Below, one piece after another: positions 12,393-23,411 of a DNA stretch of 64,000 bases. Source of the stretch: Dichetophora obliterata (lineage: Eukaryota > Arthropoda > Insecta > Diptera > Sciomyzidae); the NCBI GenBank assembly GCA_963920525.1, contig OY986438.1, positions 73,613,136-73,677,135 on the forward strand. The letters run 5' to 3'. How positions within the stretch are numbered: the stretch's first letter is position 1; every line of letters begins with the position of its first letter. Position numbers and translations under genes: made by a program. The notes beneath the pieces are model-generated. The model saw only the letters and a list, made by a program, of their open reading frames with translations, ran no database searches and was not told the origin of the DNA.

Positions 12393-12621
12393 GGTTGGTG
12401 AACCAACCTTGATAAAAATGTCACTGACATAACGCAACCTCAATTCTGACAGCCAAGTCGACAGTGGTTTCCCTGCTCAGACTTGAATTTGAATTCAAAA
12501 TTCAGTTCAGCAGAGGAAACACTACGTCATATCAACCGGAAGAGTTTTTCTCATCGGCTTGCCCGGTAGAATCCGTTGTGTTGTGCCCTCGGCTGGTCTA
12601 GAATTTGAATTCGAATTCAAA
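12393..12621. repeat. Short perfect palindromes
   Basis: GGTTGGT-ga-ACCAACC forms a perfect 7-bp stem at 12393-12408. TTTGAATTCGAATTCAAA at 12604-12621 is a perfect 18-bp palindrome, and a related gaatttgaattcaaaattc lies near 12487. The TTTGAATT/AATTCAAA theme returns at 15997-16037. No gene overlaps them. Confidence 0.6.
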
Positions 12622-13011
12622 CCTGAGCTGGGATTTCAACCCGGAAGCCAGTAATTATAAATGATGTTTTTTTTTATTTTTTTTTCCTTTTCTTTTTGTT
12701 TGCAAAATAATTAGCCACAACGTGTCTGCCGTGGTTAATTAGGGCCTACAGTAGGACATCGTTCAATTTGCCATCTGTCATGTCGGTTTGTTTGCAAGCA
12801 TCGAAAAACAAGGGTCAAACCCCGCTTTCGACAGTTTGCACAAACTTCGTTTGCACCAACTTTCGGTGTAAGCGGTCATTAAACCATGTCTTATAACATC
12901 GCATGTTGTACTGTCAGACTTGCGTATGTAAACGACAATACCATAGATGACGGCTGTCAATGAAAAGAACGATGGCTGGCGAACTTCCGGCCTTTGTCTT
13001 TCTTTTCGCTG

Positions 13012-13445
13012 ATGTTAACCTGGGCAGTCGCGGATGGTGATCTGGGTAAGTAAAAATCTTAATTTATAAGAAACATCTTATATTTTATTATTTTCTTACT
13101 CCCACCAACGCAGAAACAACTGGTAATATTTTCGAATAATATCAGTGTTAAGCACTGGCAAAATTAACTAGACTGGACTATTGCTCAGCAAACCTTGGCG
13201 GCCTGACTGCAGCCACAACGGGTAATATAATCGGTTAGTATCATTGTTCATCAATTGAAAAAAAAAAAAATTTTACAAATCCTGTCTATTGTTCAGCTGC
13301 CGAAAAAGCGAAAATCAGTGGTCCTGAGCTATCTACGTCGTTGGTATCTACTGCAACGACAGTAAAGCAGCGTCAGCTGCCGAAAAAGCGAAAATCAGTG
13401 GTCCTGAGCTATCTACGTCGTTGGTATCTACTGCAACGACAATAA
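13012..13445 (+). CDS. Small four-exon gene model leading into repeats (secreted-like)
   Basis: I do not recognise this gene. Exons 13012-13045, 13114-13122, 13189-13221 and 13297-13445 join through three GT..AG introns of 68, 66 and 75 bp, giving 74 codons before a TAA at 13443. All three junctions are phase 1, and all three donors and acceptors are good matches (gtaagt, gtaatat; cgcag, gctcag, gttcag). Introns 2 and 3 resemble each other, so an exon-intron unit was probably duplicated. The peptide begins MLTWAVADGDL. The frame stays open upstream through hydrophobic FRPLSFFSL, so the true start may lie further 5' and encode a signal peptide. It continues Thr/Ala/Ser-rich into the 80/81-bp array. 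Nothing shows it is expressed; it could be a decayed gene captured as cargo. Confidence 0.4.
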
Positions 13446-13990
13446 CAGCAGCGTCAGCTACCGAAAAAGCGAAAATCAGTGGTCCTGAGCTATCTACGTC
13501 GTTGGTATCTACTGCAACGACAGTAAAGCAGCGTCAGCTACCGAAAAAGCGAAAATCAGTGGTCTTGAGCTATTTACGTCGTTGGTATCTACTGCAACGA
13601 CAGTAAAGCAGCGTCAGCTGCCGAAAAAGCGAAAATCAGTGGTCCTGAGCTATCTACGTCGTTGGTATCTACTGCAACGACAATAACAGCAGCGTCAGCT
13701 GCCGAAAAAGCGAAAATCAGTGGTCCTGGGCTATCTACGTCGTTGGTATCTACTGCAACGACAATAACAGCAGCGTCAGCTACCGAAAAAGCGAAAATCA
13801 GTGGTCTTGAGCTATTTACTTCGTTGGTATCTACTGCAACGAATCGTTGGTATCTACTGCAACGACAATAACAGCAGCGTCAGCTACCGAAAAAGCGAAA
13901 ATCAGTGGTCTTGAGCTATCTACTTCGTTGGTATCTACTGCAACGAATCGTTGGTATCTACTGCAACGACAACAACAGCAGTGGCTAAGT
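13297..13990 (+). repeat. 80/81-bp coding-like tandem repeat array
   Basis: About eight units begin cagctgccgaaaaagcgaaa or cagctaccg (starts 13294, 13374, 13455, 13535, 13615, 13696, 13777, 13881). Units with caataacagcagcg are 81 bp and keep the frame, encoding a 27-residue repeat (ATTITAASATEKAKISGPEL...). Units with cagtaaagcagcg are 80 bp and shift it. The last two units carry an extra 24-bp duplication. The following 13990-14215 region is CAG/ACC-rich and reads as Thr/Ala/Pro/Gln-rich peptide in fragments. A mucin-like low-complexity protein is a possible source. Confidence 0.8.
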
Positions 13991-14534
13991 GCAACCACCA
14001 ACAAACTGCACCAGTACAGCAACATCGTCAGCCGTGACACTGCACCAGCACTACCACCTCGCCTCCTACTTCTGCCCCAGTAGCTACGTCTCAGCCAGCA
14101 GTGTCTAAGAACGTCAGTACCACCACCAAAGCGCCAGCACAACAGCTACGCCAGCTGCAACGCCAATCACGCCAGCAGTGTCCAAGTGCAACCACCAACA
14201 CGGGAACACCAGGTTTTTTTTGTCGTCCTATATGATTAGAGTGATTCATGCCGCTTCGTAATGGCTTAGTAAGCTCGTATAACATAAAAACTTACAAAAC
14301 GTCATTGTTTTTGTTATCTTCGAGTTACCAAGTCGTAACATTTTACGCCTTGAATTTTTCCTGGGGTTTCGTAAATAAGTCTGCGTACGGCCCGCTGCCA
14401 ATCTAACAAAAAAAAAAAAATATTTTTAATGTTGCACACGGCTTACGAAGACTTATGAAGTGACATGAATCGCACTTTTATAAAACGGTAGAATGGTTTT
14501 CGCCAATAGAATTTAATCCTAGTAATTTAATTTA

Positions 14535-15480
14535 AACATTTTTATACATTTAAAAAGCAAGATTTGTTTTGAATCAAGACAAATTAATATTTAATAGAGT
14601 TAGACTCGATATCAACTATTTTTTTTTACAAAGCCAACTTTGTTTTGAATCGAAACAAAAATAATACTTAGCTGAGTTAGACTTGATAACAACTATTTTT
14701 GAAACTAAGCAAAAATTGTTTTGAATCAAAACAAAATAATATTTAGCAGAGTTAGACTCGAGAAGAAATATTTTTGAAACTAATCAAAATTTGTTTTGAG
14801 TTAAAACAAAATAGTATTTAATAGAGTTAGACTCGATGACAATCATAATATTTAGCAGAGTTAGACTCGAGAAGAAATATTTTTGAAACTAATCAAAATT
14901 TGTTTTGAATTAAAACAAAATAGTATTTAATAGAGTTAGACGCGATGACAATTATTTTTAAAACAAAACAAGGTTTGTGTTGAATCAAAACAAAATAGTA
15001 TTTAATAGAGTTAGACGCGATGACAATTATTTTTAAACAAAACAAAGTTTGTTTTGAAACAAAACTAAATAATATTTAATAGAGTTAGACTCGATGACAA
15101 TCATGGTTTAAGACAAAACAAAATAATACTTATCAGAGTTAGGCGCGATGACAATTATTTTTAAAACAAAACAAAGTTTGTTTTGAATCAAAACAAAATA
15201 AAGTTTGGCAGAGTTAGACTCGATAACAAATATTTTCGAAACTAAACAAGGTTTGTTTTGTATTAAAACAAAATTAATATTTGGCGGAGATAAGCACCAA
15301 AGATAGTTTTGAAACAAAACAAAATTAATATTTAGCGGAGATAAACTTAATAACAATTATTTAGAAACAAAACTAAATTTTTATTGTATTAAAACAAAAT
15401 TAATATTTAGCAGAGATAAACACAACAAATATTTTTAAACAAAACGGAAATATGATTCATCTTAAAATAAATTAAACAAA
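14535..15480 (+). repeat. About 75-bp AT-rich minisatellite
   Basis: Around a dozen units share gagttagactcgatgacaat and a palindromic ttttgaatcaaaacaaaa. The gagttagac landmark occurs near 14597, 14674, 14749, 14824, 14858, 14933, 15008, 15082, 15136 and 15211, mostly 74-77 bp apart with two shorter steps from internal deletions. Units become more diverged toward 15480. Confidence 0.85.
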
Positions 15481-17169
15481 TTAGGTTTTGAACCAATCTA
15501 AAAATTAAATTTGTCTTAAAAATAAGCTAAACGAAATTTAATCTGTAACTAAAGCCAAATTAAATTAATTAGATTTTAAATATTTCGATACCTACTTTTC
15601 TGATTAAGTTACAGTTATCTTAACATATCACATGAAATTTTCAGTACACTGAAAAAAAAATTTTGTTTGTATAATTATATTTGGATTTTGGTAATATATA
15701 GTAAATCCCTTGAGATGGGTAGTATGTTAATGTACTAAATTTGTGTAAATTCTTTGGACCGATGAAAGGTAAGGACATGGTAAGGGACTGCTGCACTTAG
15801 GTGCACTATTTGGGTTAATGAATTTTTTTTTTCTTCGTTCATTCATTAACAGGTTGGGCGGGTAGAGACTATGAGGGAAAATAACACCATCCTCCCTCAT
15901 ATATCTCGGTGCATAGAGTCAACAGTTTGGTTTGCGTCGCCTCTTTCGGGTATATTTTTTTTTTCCCTCTCTCCCATCCGTTTCCTATTTCCGCCCATTT
16001 GAATTAAAATTCAAATAATCTGAATTTTAATTCAAATGATCCTTTTCCGTTTTCCCGCTAACGTCTGCATACAATTAACTTGTGCGGATCGCATCCCTCG
16101 ACTTCTTGACGAAGCAACCCCACGACCATTTTCCCTGAGCTAAGCTGAAGCATAGCTAGGTATGCAGACGCTCGCTAAGTCAGGAAGTGCCTCGTCATCC
16201 GGTACGCGGATGTCAAGACGCTGCGAGGTGGATGGACGGTTCGTCACATCCTTTCGCCTTTATATAATCGTGATTACAAATTTTTTCAAAGGAACGGCAA
16301 GAAAAACGACTCGTAGAGGGCACTATCGTTGCAGTCAAAATTAAATTCAAACAAGCAATCATGATACAATAACTATTAGGTGTCATGAGAACGTGTGTCG
16401 TTCAAAACTGTTGTGAACTATTATGGTAACGGTTCCTAAGTGAACGATGTTTTTCTCTGAATGTGTTTTACTCTAAACGTCAGAAAAATTGTAAATTATT
16501 TAATTTAATTATTAATATTATGCAATTATATAAATAATTTAAGTGCAATTGTTGGCTCTGCTGAATGCGTCCAATGTGTGTGAAAAACGCGGTTTGTTTT
16601 GTTTTCTTTTGCTTAACATTCGATAGTTGCAGCTCGTGAGAAAACAGGTAGCTGTCATGGGTACCTAATAGTCATTGTATCAAACAAACAAATAATTAAA
16701 AAAATGAAATGACAGCTCATAAAACTATACAGGTGCGGCACCTGTGTTTCAAATTTTTTAAAGGCTATATCACAATTTTATATGGATAGCAAAAATAATC
16801 CTATTTGTTATAGGATTATTATTTTTGTTTTTGCTTTGCATGTAAAAAAAAAATCTGGATTATTTTGAAGCGAATGGAACGCAGCTATTAATCTAACGAT
16901 AAATATGTGTAAATTATAGACTATATTACTTACTTGGTTTTTTTCTTAGGCGAAATATACACTTAACTATTTTATTTTATTTATTGAAGTTCTCTTCCGA
17001 TCTTTTTTTTGCAAGCAGCTTTTATTCACTTTGGCGCCAAATAGTTCAGTCAGCTGAGTTCTGTAAATGTTGCCATTGGAGGAAAACGAAAGCTTGAAAT
17101 CAGTTTGAACTAAAAGATTTTTTTCGGCCACAAAAATAGCCCTCGTTCAGACATGGGAAGAAATTTTTT
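15481..17169. other. Non-coding DNA inside the candidate composite element
   Basis: No protein-coding signal is recognised. A perfect 17-bp inverted repeat (15997-16013 against 16021-16037, loop aataatc) sits in a C/T-rich context. The 12-mer CTCTTCCGATCT at 16992-17003 matches the 3' end of a common sequencing adapter and may be an assembly artefact. Confidence 0.5.
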
Positions 17170-17205
17170 GGTTGTGCCATATATGGCACACTATGCATTT
17201 AAGGG
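17170..17205 (-). repeat. Right inverted end of the piggyBac-type element
   Basis: Read from 17205 leftward: CCCTTAAATGCAT, then agtgtgccatatatggcaca. The first 13 bases are identical to 9735-9747, and CTAA follows outside at 17206-17209. Terminal and palindromic subterminal motifs are contiguous here, whereas at the left end they are more than 100 bp apart. Confidence 0.6.
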
Positions 17206-17404
17206 CTAATATATAAAACAGAGTTTTTTAGAAAATTGATTTTTTAAACATATAGAACCAGACTGCCTCTTAAACAGAATTTACTTAAAAAAAATAAATA
17301 TTAACAACTATAAAAAATTACTTTTTAATATAATTAAAAACACCCGCGTATCCGCGGACATGAATTTCTACTATCCGCATTTTCAAGGAAGGCAGGAAGG
17401 AAGG

Positions 17405-19946
17405 AACTGATCCTTAAAAAATCTCGCAAATTTTATAATATTGAAATGCAAAAACTCAAATACAAACTTAAAATTCTTAATAGATATAGGAGCAGATATT
17501 TCTATCTGCATGAAAATAAATATAAATAAAATAGATACCAGGAATATTTCAACAATAACAGGCATTACAAATGAAAGTATCGAGTGCATAGGCACATCAA
17601 ATTTAAATTTTTGAGTTGAAACAGAAGAAATTACGCATAATTTCCATGTAGTAGAAAATGAATTCCCAATTTCAATGGATTGAATGCAACGAACCGGAGG
17701 CAGAAATATCAATAATTGACATTTTAAAACAATTTCAAGATGTATTCCACCTTCCCAGAGAACCATTAACAGTGAACAATTTTTACACAAATTCAAACTA
17801 CTGATTCAACTGCAGTATACATTTAAAACTTCAGACTTCCACAGACACAAATTACAGAGATCAACGAAAAAGTAGACAAAATTTAAGAGACAACATTATC
17901 GAACACTCGGTTAGCCCTTACAATTCGCCACTATTAGTTGTTACTAAAAAATCAACAAATGATGAGAAACAATAGAGACTAGTAGTCGATTTTAGAAAGT
18001 TAAACGAAACAATTTTAAGCCACAGGTTCCCACTTACTAAGATAGAAGACGTATTAGACAGACTAGGAAGAGTTAAGTACTTTTCAATGTTGGACATGAC
18101 TAGCTTTTTCTACCAAATACGTTTACACAAAGACTCACGACCACTAACTGCCTTTTCAACAAATAAGGGGCACTACCAATTCAAACGTCTACCATTTGGA
18201 CTGAAAATATCGTCCAACAGTTTTCAGCGTATGCTAACGATAGCATGAAGTGGTTTAGATTCTGAAGACTTCTTATACGTATCATTGTGTTTGGATATAG
18301 TTTAGGGCACCATAATGAAAATTTAGCTAAGGTACTTGAAAGAATGAGACAATTTAATTTAAGCTAAGTGCACATAAGTGCTAGTTTTTAACAAAAGAGG
18401 TTGTCTACCTTGGACACCTCATAACATCAAAAGGCATTAAAACTAACCCCGCAAAAAATTAAATTATTGAAAATTATTCTGTGCCAAAAGACATAATGAA
18501 GTAAGAAGATTTGTTGCCTTCTGCATTTATGAAAGGAGGTTTATTCCCAAATTTGCAGACATAGCGAAAGTGTTAAACTCACTTCTGAAAAAGAACATTA
18601 AATTTAATTGGCCGGAAGATTGTCAAAATGCTTTCGACACATTAAAAACCAAACTACTTAACCCTCCTATACTACAATACCGGGACTTCGACAAACAAAT
18701 TGTACTGACGACAGACGCCTTAAATTATGCGTTAGGCGCCGTTTTGTCGCAAGGTGATGTTATGTAATGGCCACCTCTGAACAAAATTACCACCTTACGT
18801 ATCTTACGTAGTGGCACGCAGCGTGCAGTATCCCACCGCTGAAAATGAAACCTGCTCATTAGCAAAACAACCACGCAACACCCTACCTCTTCAGGTGTAG
18901 CGCATTAAGGTGTTCAACAAATCTTCTCGTTAGTTGAATTATCTGTTTAAAATAATCAATAACTAAACAGATAATAATAATTTGCAGAAAAACCAAAACT
19001 ATAATAAGTAAAAAAATACTTAATAAATAAATAAATCAATAAATAACTAAATAAATAACTTAATAAATAACTACATAACGTACAAAATATAAGCTAAAAC
19101 ATAAAAGATTAACAAAAATATACAGATAAAATGTAAACATAAATATTAAACTAAGATAATACAAACATAGGGAAATATCTATACATTAAAGATATAAATG
19201 AGTATAAATCACAAGTATTGATAGAGTAGGGTTTTCAATAAGTCATAGCGACCAACTTCATACAAGCTAGTCGCAGGTACCAAAACACATGATAAATTGT
19301 TCCGTTGCCTCAAATGACCAACTCTCTTTTGTTCATACACATAAACCACCTCGACTTAACGTTAGAAGATCAGTTCTGAGCAGCGACAATTAAAATCGAA
19401 CAACGCATGAAGCAACAAGTGCTGAGTTAAGCAGTGATATATCAGTAACGTTTAGCAATTTTTATTAAAGTGCAAAAGTTAATTTTTACAAGCTATAAGC
19501 TTTAAAGCATATTTTCTTCTTGGAAAGATTTGGAATAAGTGGTAGGGCAATTTTAAAGATCGTCGTGAAATTGCATGGTAGGGAGGGTAAAGAAGACGAG
19601 TACCTATAACATCTAGGGATGTAAGCATTTTCAAGCTAATTTCGAGTTTCTTTGTTTAGTATCCGGTTCTTATTTTTCATAAAGTGCACATACATTTAAT
19701 GTTGTTGTGTCTTGGCGTCAACGGTTAGGAAAGATCCCCGACTGCCCGGCGAGCTAGCCAGAGCAGAGCTAGATGTGCACAATCGTCCAGATCGTTTCGA
19801 CGCAAACCCGTAAGACCAAGCACACTACAGTTAGCGTAGACCTACAAATATCATACGCGAGCAAGTCTCGTAACAAACATGATTTGAACAAACCAATTAT
19901 AGAGAAAGAGTTATTGGCCACACATTGGGCCATACATTTTTTCAGA
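17405..19946 (+). pseudogene. gypsy copy A: protease, RT, RNase H relic
   Basis: A Ty3/gypsy-type pol relic of the same family as the copy at 55319-58001. It shows the aspartic protease (FLIDIGADISI near 17475), then an internal deletion near 17680 that jumps to the region before RT. RT follows (RLVVDFRKLNE near 17975, FSMLDMTSFFYQI near 18085) with the YVDD region disrupted near 18275, then the connection and RNase H start (LTTDALNYALGAVLSQG near 18705). A solo LTR interrupts it at 18763-19829. RNase H resumes at 19834 (ISYASKSRNKHDLNK) and coding similarity ends near 19946. Many stops and frameshifts are present. Confidence 0.85.
18763..19829. mobile_element. Solo LTR with 4-bp target duplication
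   Basis: The insert begins TGTAATGG and ends CACTACA (TG..CA), and is flanked by GTTA at 18759-18762 and 19830-19833. Removing the insert and one GTTA leaves the RNase H frame of gypsy copy A uninterrupted, which fixes both ends to the base. At 1067 bp with no coding region it fits a solo LTR left by recombination. No matching internal region or second LTR is in this window. Confidence 0.8.
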
Positions 19947-20149
19947 CCATTAGAACTAGTTCAATTCAACTATTCGCACTCATGAAGTCTGTGAACTAGT
20001 TCGTTGATTCGCGTTTTTTTAGTTCTTTTAGTTCAATCGATTTTTATAGAGATAAGGACAGTAGTATTGTCATTGTCAGAGAACGATCTATCAGAAATAG
20101 TTAAAAAAGCTTAAGAAGTAGAATATATGTTAAAGTGCAGGAGCGGGAA
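19947..20149. other. Junction with AACTAGTTC repeats
   Basis: gaactagttcaattc at 19953-19967 recurs in inverse orientation at 32513-32527, also exactly where a gypsy copy loses coding similarity. A second gtgaactagttcgttgattc lies near 19991. It may be a remnant of a small AT-rich insertion. Confidence 0.4.
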
Positions 20150-20395
20150 TGGCTTGGGACGACATTCTCCACATCAGAGAATGTACAATACAAGAAAAGG
20201 ACGAAGAACGGAGATTTGATAGGAGAATCATATTTTAATTATGAGAGATATAACACTAGACCAATATAAAATGGACATCGAGTGTTAATTTTGCAAGAGA
20301 CAAGTACACACAAGGGATGAGTGTCTCACAAAGAGAAACACTCCGTTTTGCGAAATATGTCAGGAGTATGGGCATGAAAAATGTTAGGAGTATGC
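20150..20395 (+). pseudogene. gag zinc-knuckle relic of an LTR element
   Basis: In one frame, 20283-20324 encodes a C-x2-C-x4-H-x4-C knuckle (C.FCKRQVHTRDEC) with a stop inside its first gap, followed by CEICQEYGHEKC at about 20344-20379. Upstream (20150-20240) a short charged segment, MAWDDILHIRECTIQEKDEE, may be gag too. Two adjacent knuckles are typical of retrotransposon nucleocapsid. No other domain is readable nearby. Confidence 0.5.
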
Positions 20396-22606
20396 ACAGT
20401 CATTCACACGAAGTGCACAGCAGAACGATTTTAGACAATTTTCGAATAGGCGGCAGGTAAATAGGAACCCATTTTACAATAGGATAAATAAATACATAAA
20501 TGAAAACTGTCAATTTAAAGCATTTAGATAAAAATGAATAATAAATTAGTATTTTTAAAGAAAAAAGGGAGACATTTGACGGTTCTAAGAAGAATAAAAT
20601 GTTTTTAAATATAAGTAAATACATGATTGAAACATGTCGAAAAATGGATGAACATAAAATTAACCATTGAAAAATAAAAGAACTAAGCAAAACAAATTAT
20701 CATAAGATATGAATAAGTTTATATTAAAGCAAACCGTTACAAAAGAATATTTGAATAAACAGAAATAAGCTCAAAGGTACATGAAAATATAAAAAAATTA
20801 TGTATGGAAAGAATAGTAGAAATAAAATTTGAGACATAAATTTTTGATTAAAGCAAAATTCTGGGTATAAAATTGTGAAAACGAAAAAGAAACCGAAATA
20901 CAATTTGAAATTGTAGAAAAGATTTATACATATGAATGATTCAATTCAAATATGAAAAACACGAAAGTTATTATGCCTTTTCGCATTGAAATATAGAAAT
21001 AGCAAAATAAAGAGAAAAAAAATTATATGGAAAAGTACAATTTGTAATTATTAAAGAATATTATAGTAAATTTAATATGAATGACTAAGTGTACCATAAA
21101 TAGTATGAACGATTAAAATATATACAAAGTATAAACAAACGAATGTGGTTAATAATTTCTGTAACAGAGTATTTGTATATTAATGAGACGAAATATGAAT
21201 TATGTGCAAAAAAAAAATTGATCATAATAAGAAATGTTCACATAATTCCTTTAAGTAAAAAGGAAATATTGTAGATTATGTGGGGGTGAAACGAAAAATG
21301 ACGCCATTGGAGCAGCTAAGTCAGTATCAGACAGAAAACAGTTAGCACAAGCAACATTGAAAAGGAGTAAAACACGATATGCAACACACCTTAATCACGA
21401 GAAGTGTGTGTAGCGAATTCGATAGTAAGGGAAAGAAAATAAAAGATTTGATACAACAAAAATGATACAACAAACGTTAAATAAAGGACATTTTTTAAAA
21501 AACAACAAGACCAACAAAATGTATGAAAATCTTGTTTTTAAAGCAACAAAAATCAATAATTTAATACAGCAAAAAGCATAAAAACCTTTTTAATAGTAAT
21601 GAAAAAAAAATTAAGAAGTTAAAAAAACAAAAGGTATAAAAATCTTTCTAAAGCAGAGAAATAATACAACAAAAGGTATAAAAGCCTTCCTTAAACAAAT
21701 GACATCAAAAATTTTATGAAAAATATAATGAAGCAACAAAGCATTTAATAAATTACTTTTTAGAAAATAAATTTTTTTTCTAATAATTCAACAAAAGCAT
21801 TGTTAAATAACAGAAAACATTGTTATAAAAGAAAAACAAATATAGCAGCGAATTATCTTCATAGCAATAAATAATCATTTAAATCGACAAAAATAAATGC
21901 AACTCACGGCAAAAACAAAAAGAAAAATAAAAGAGAAAAAAACATATATAGAATAAAGTTAAATAACCAAAAACAAAGCTAAATAAGTAAAAAAAAGCAC
22001 AACAAACTTTTCAATATGAATAAAGCAAAGTAAGCATTTTAATAAGCACTTTATTAAAGCAAGAAAGAAAACAACAGTGACTAAGATAAATTACAAATAG
22101 ATACTTAATAATAGAAAAATTCAGGAGCAATAACAAAGACTAGGGTAACCAGCTTAAATGCTTGACGCCTCCTGGCAAACAAAAATTATATCAACAGCGG
22201 TAATATTATTACCGAAGTGCCATATATGATAGCACGCACACTTCAACAGTATCTGCAAAAGCATCACCAAAAAGAAATTCAACGCCGTGACAGTTTTCCG
22301 GCGCACCGATGGACTACGTGGGAAAAAAACTGAGAAGAAAAGTTCAACCCCCCTCAAATATAAGAAGAGTTAGGAACTCACAAATTATAGCCAAAAATGA
22401 TAGCATATTATCAAAAGAGTTAGGCACTCACAAATTATAGTCACAAACCTTATTAAAGTGTAGAAATAGAAAATAAAAAATTATGTAAGAATTCATAAAT
22501 TTGTTTTCAATGAGGAAATATATTCAGTAAGGGGCAATAAACAAACGTGTAAACAGAGAAGTTAGCATTTAACTAACGAATAAGGGGGGAATTTCCCCAT
22601 TTGTAT
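20396..22606. other. A-rich non-coding stretch
   Basis: Very A-rich on the plus strand, with no recognisable protein on either strand. It could be the untranslated 3' part of the LTR element whose polypurine tract follows. A 50-bp tandem duplication (agagttaggaactcacaaat, 22366-22415 and 22416-22440) is the only repeat I can define. Confidence 0.5.
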
Positions 22607-22752
22607 AAGGGGGGAGGAATGTTGTGACTCACAATGCGGTACCTCCAGAATATTTATATTCATGAATGGCCGATAAAATTGAAAACTGATCTACCGCAAA
22701 ACCTTTAATATTGTTTAATTCAATGCCAAAGCCGGCAAATTTTAAACAGAAT
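22607..22752 (+). repeat. Polypurine tract and start of a 3' LTR
   Basis: aaggggggaggaa (22607-22619) is followed directly by TGTTGTGACTCACAATGCGG, the expected arrangement of polypurine tract and 3' LTR start (TG). A second purine tract 25 bp upstream (22582-22591) belongs to the palindrome GGGGGAATTTCCCC. The LTR is interrupted at 22753 by the next element and may continue after 29719. I could not place its end, and no partner LTR is seen. Confidence 0.55.
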
Positions 22753-23411
22753 AGGGGTATTCACACTGACTTAGGTAGTTGGGTAGATTGGCAAATGCCG
22801 TACATTTTGTTTTTGTAAAGTGCCATTCTACCCAAGTACCATCTACCAATCTACTCTAGCTGATCTCTTGACTTGTTTGGGTAGATTGTTTTCTTGCCAA
22901 ATTGAGAACTTTTTCCACCTTTTGCAAAAATAGGCAATAATTGACCTAAGGGCATCAAATTTACAATATATCTCGAATAATACACAAAAAATAGTGCCAC
23001 ACCCACTATTTCCGCCCACAAGTTAATAAAAACGCTATATTTCAGACGAATTCGGTAGTATTGCACTAAAATTTTGTAATTTATTTCGTATGGCTACTAT
23101 AGACAATTCAACAAAAAATGGGAGTGGTCTAACTATAACTACGCCTACTATTCAGATATTATTATTCCTGAGTTGTGCATGTTTTTATAATAAAACTTGG
23201 TTTATATTTTCTATGAGACCAACTGGTGGTCACTAGATATATAAATTTTGCCACGCCTACTTTCACCGCCCATCTATATATATATAAAATCGTTCGTGCG
23301 GTGTCTCTTAAGATCTCAGGAACGGTAACACCTGAGGCAACCAAATTTACAATATCTGTTAATATCTCAGTTAAAAAAGTTAATATCTTTAAATAAAGTT
23401 AATTAATATTA

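Larger units (their letters stand above)
9735..17205. mobile_element. Candidate composite piggyBac-type element with cargo
   Basis: CCCTTAAATGCAT at 9735-9747 is preceded by CTAA (9731-9734). Its exact reverse complement at 17193-17205 is followed by CTAA (17206-17209), giving 13-bp inverted ends with a 4-bp direct flank. piggyBac elements use TTAA, so CTAA would be an off-consensus target. A palindromic subterminal motif (GTTGTGCC..ATATGGCAC) occurs at 9866-9892, 12245-12279 and 17171-17192. The transposase gene occupies the left third only. An alternative is two related elements, one ending near 12245 and a second spanning 12245-17205, because 12245-12279 also resembles an outward-facing end. 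I favour a piggyBac origin but the exact unit is uncertain. Confidence 0.45.

Noticed and set aside
13294..13990. CRISPR-like array
   Set aside because: Units are contiguous 80/81-bp tandem repeats without unique spacers, in a eukaryotic transposon context.
14535..15480. CRISPR-like array from regular 75-bp spacing
   Set aside because: The whole unit is repeated with gradual divergence, so there are no spacers; it is a minisatellite.
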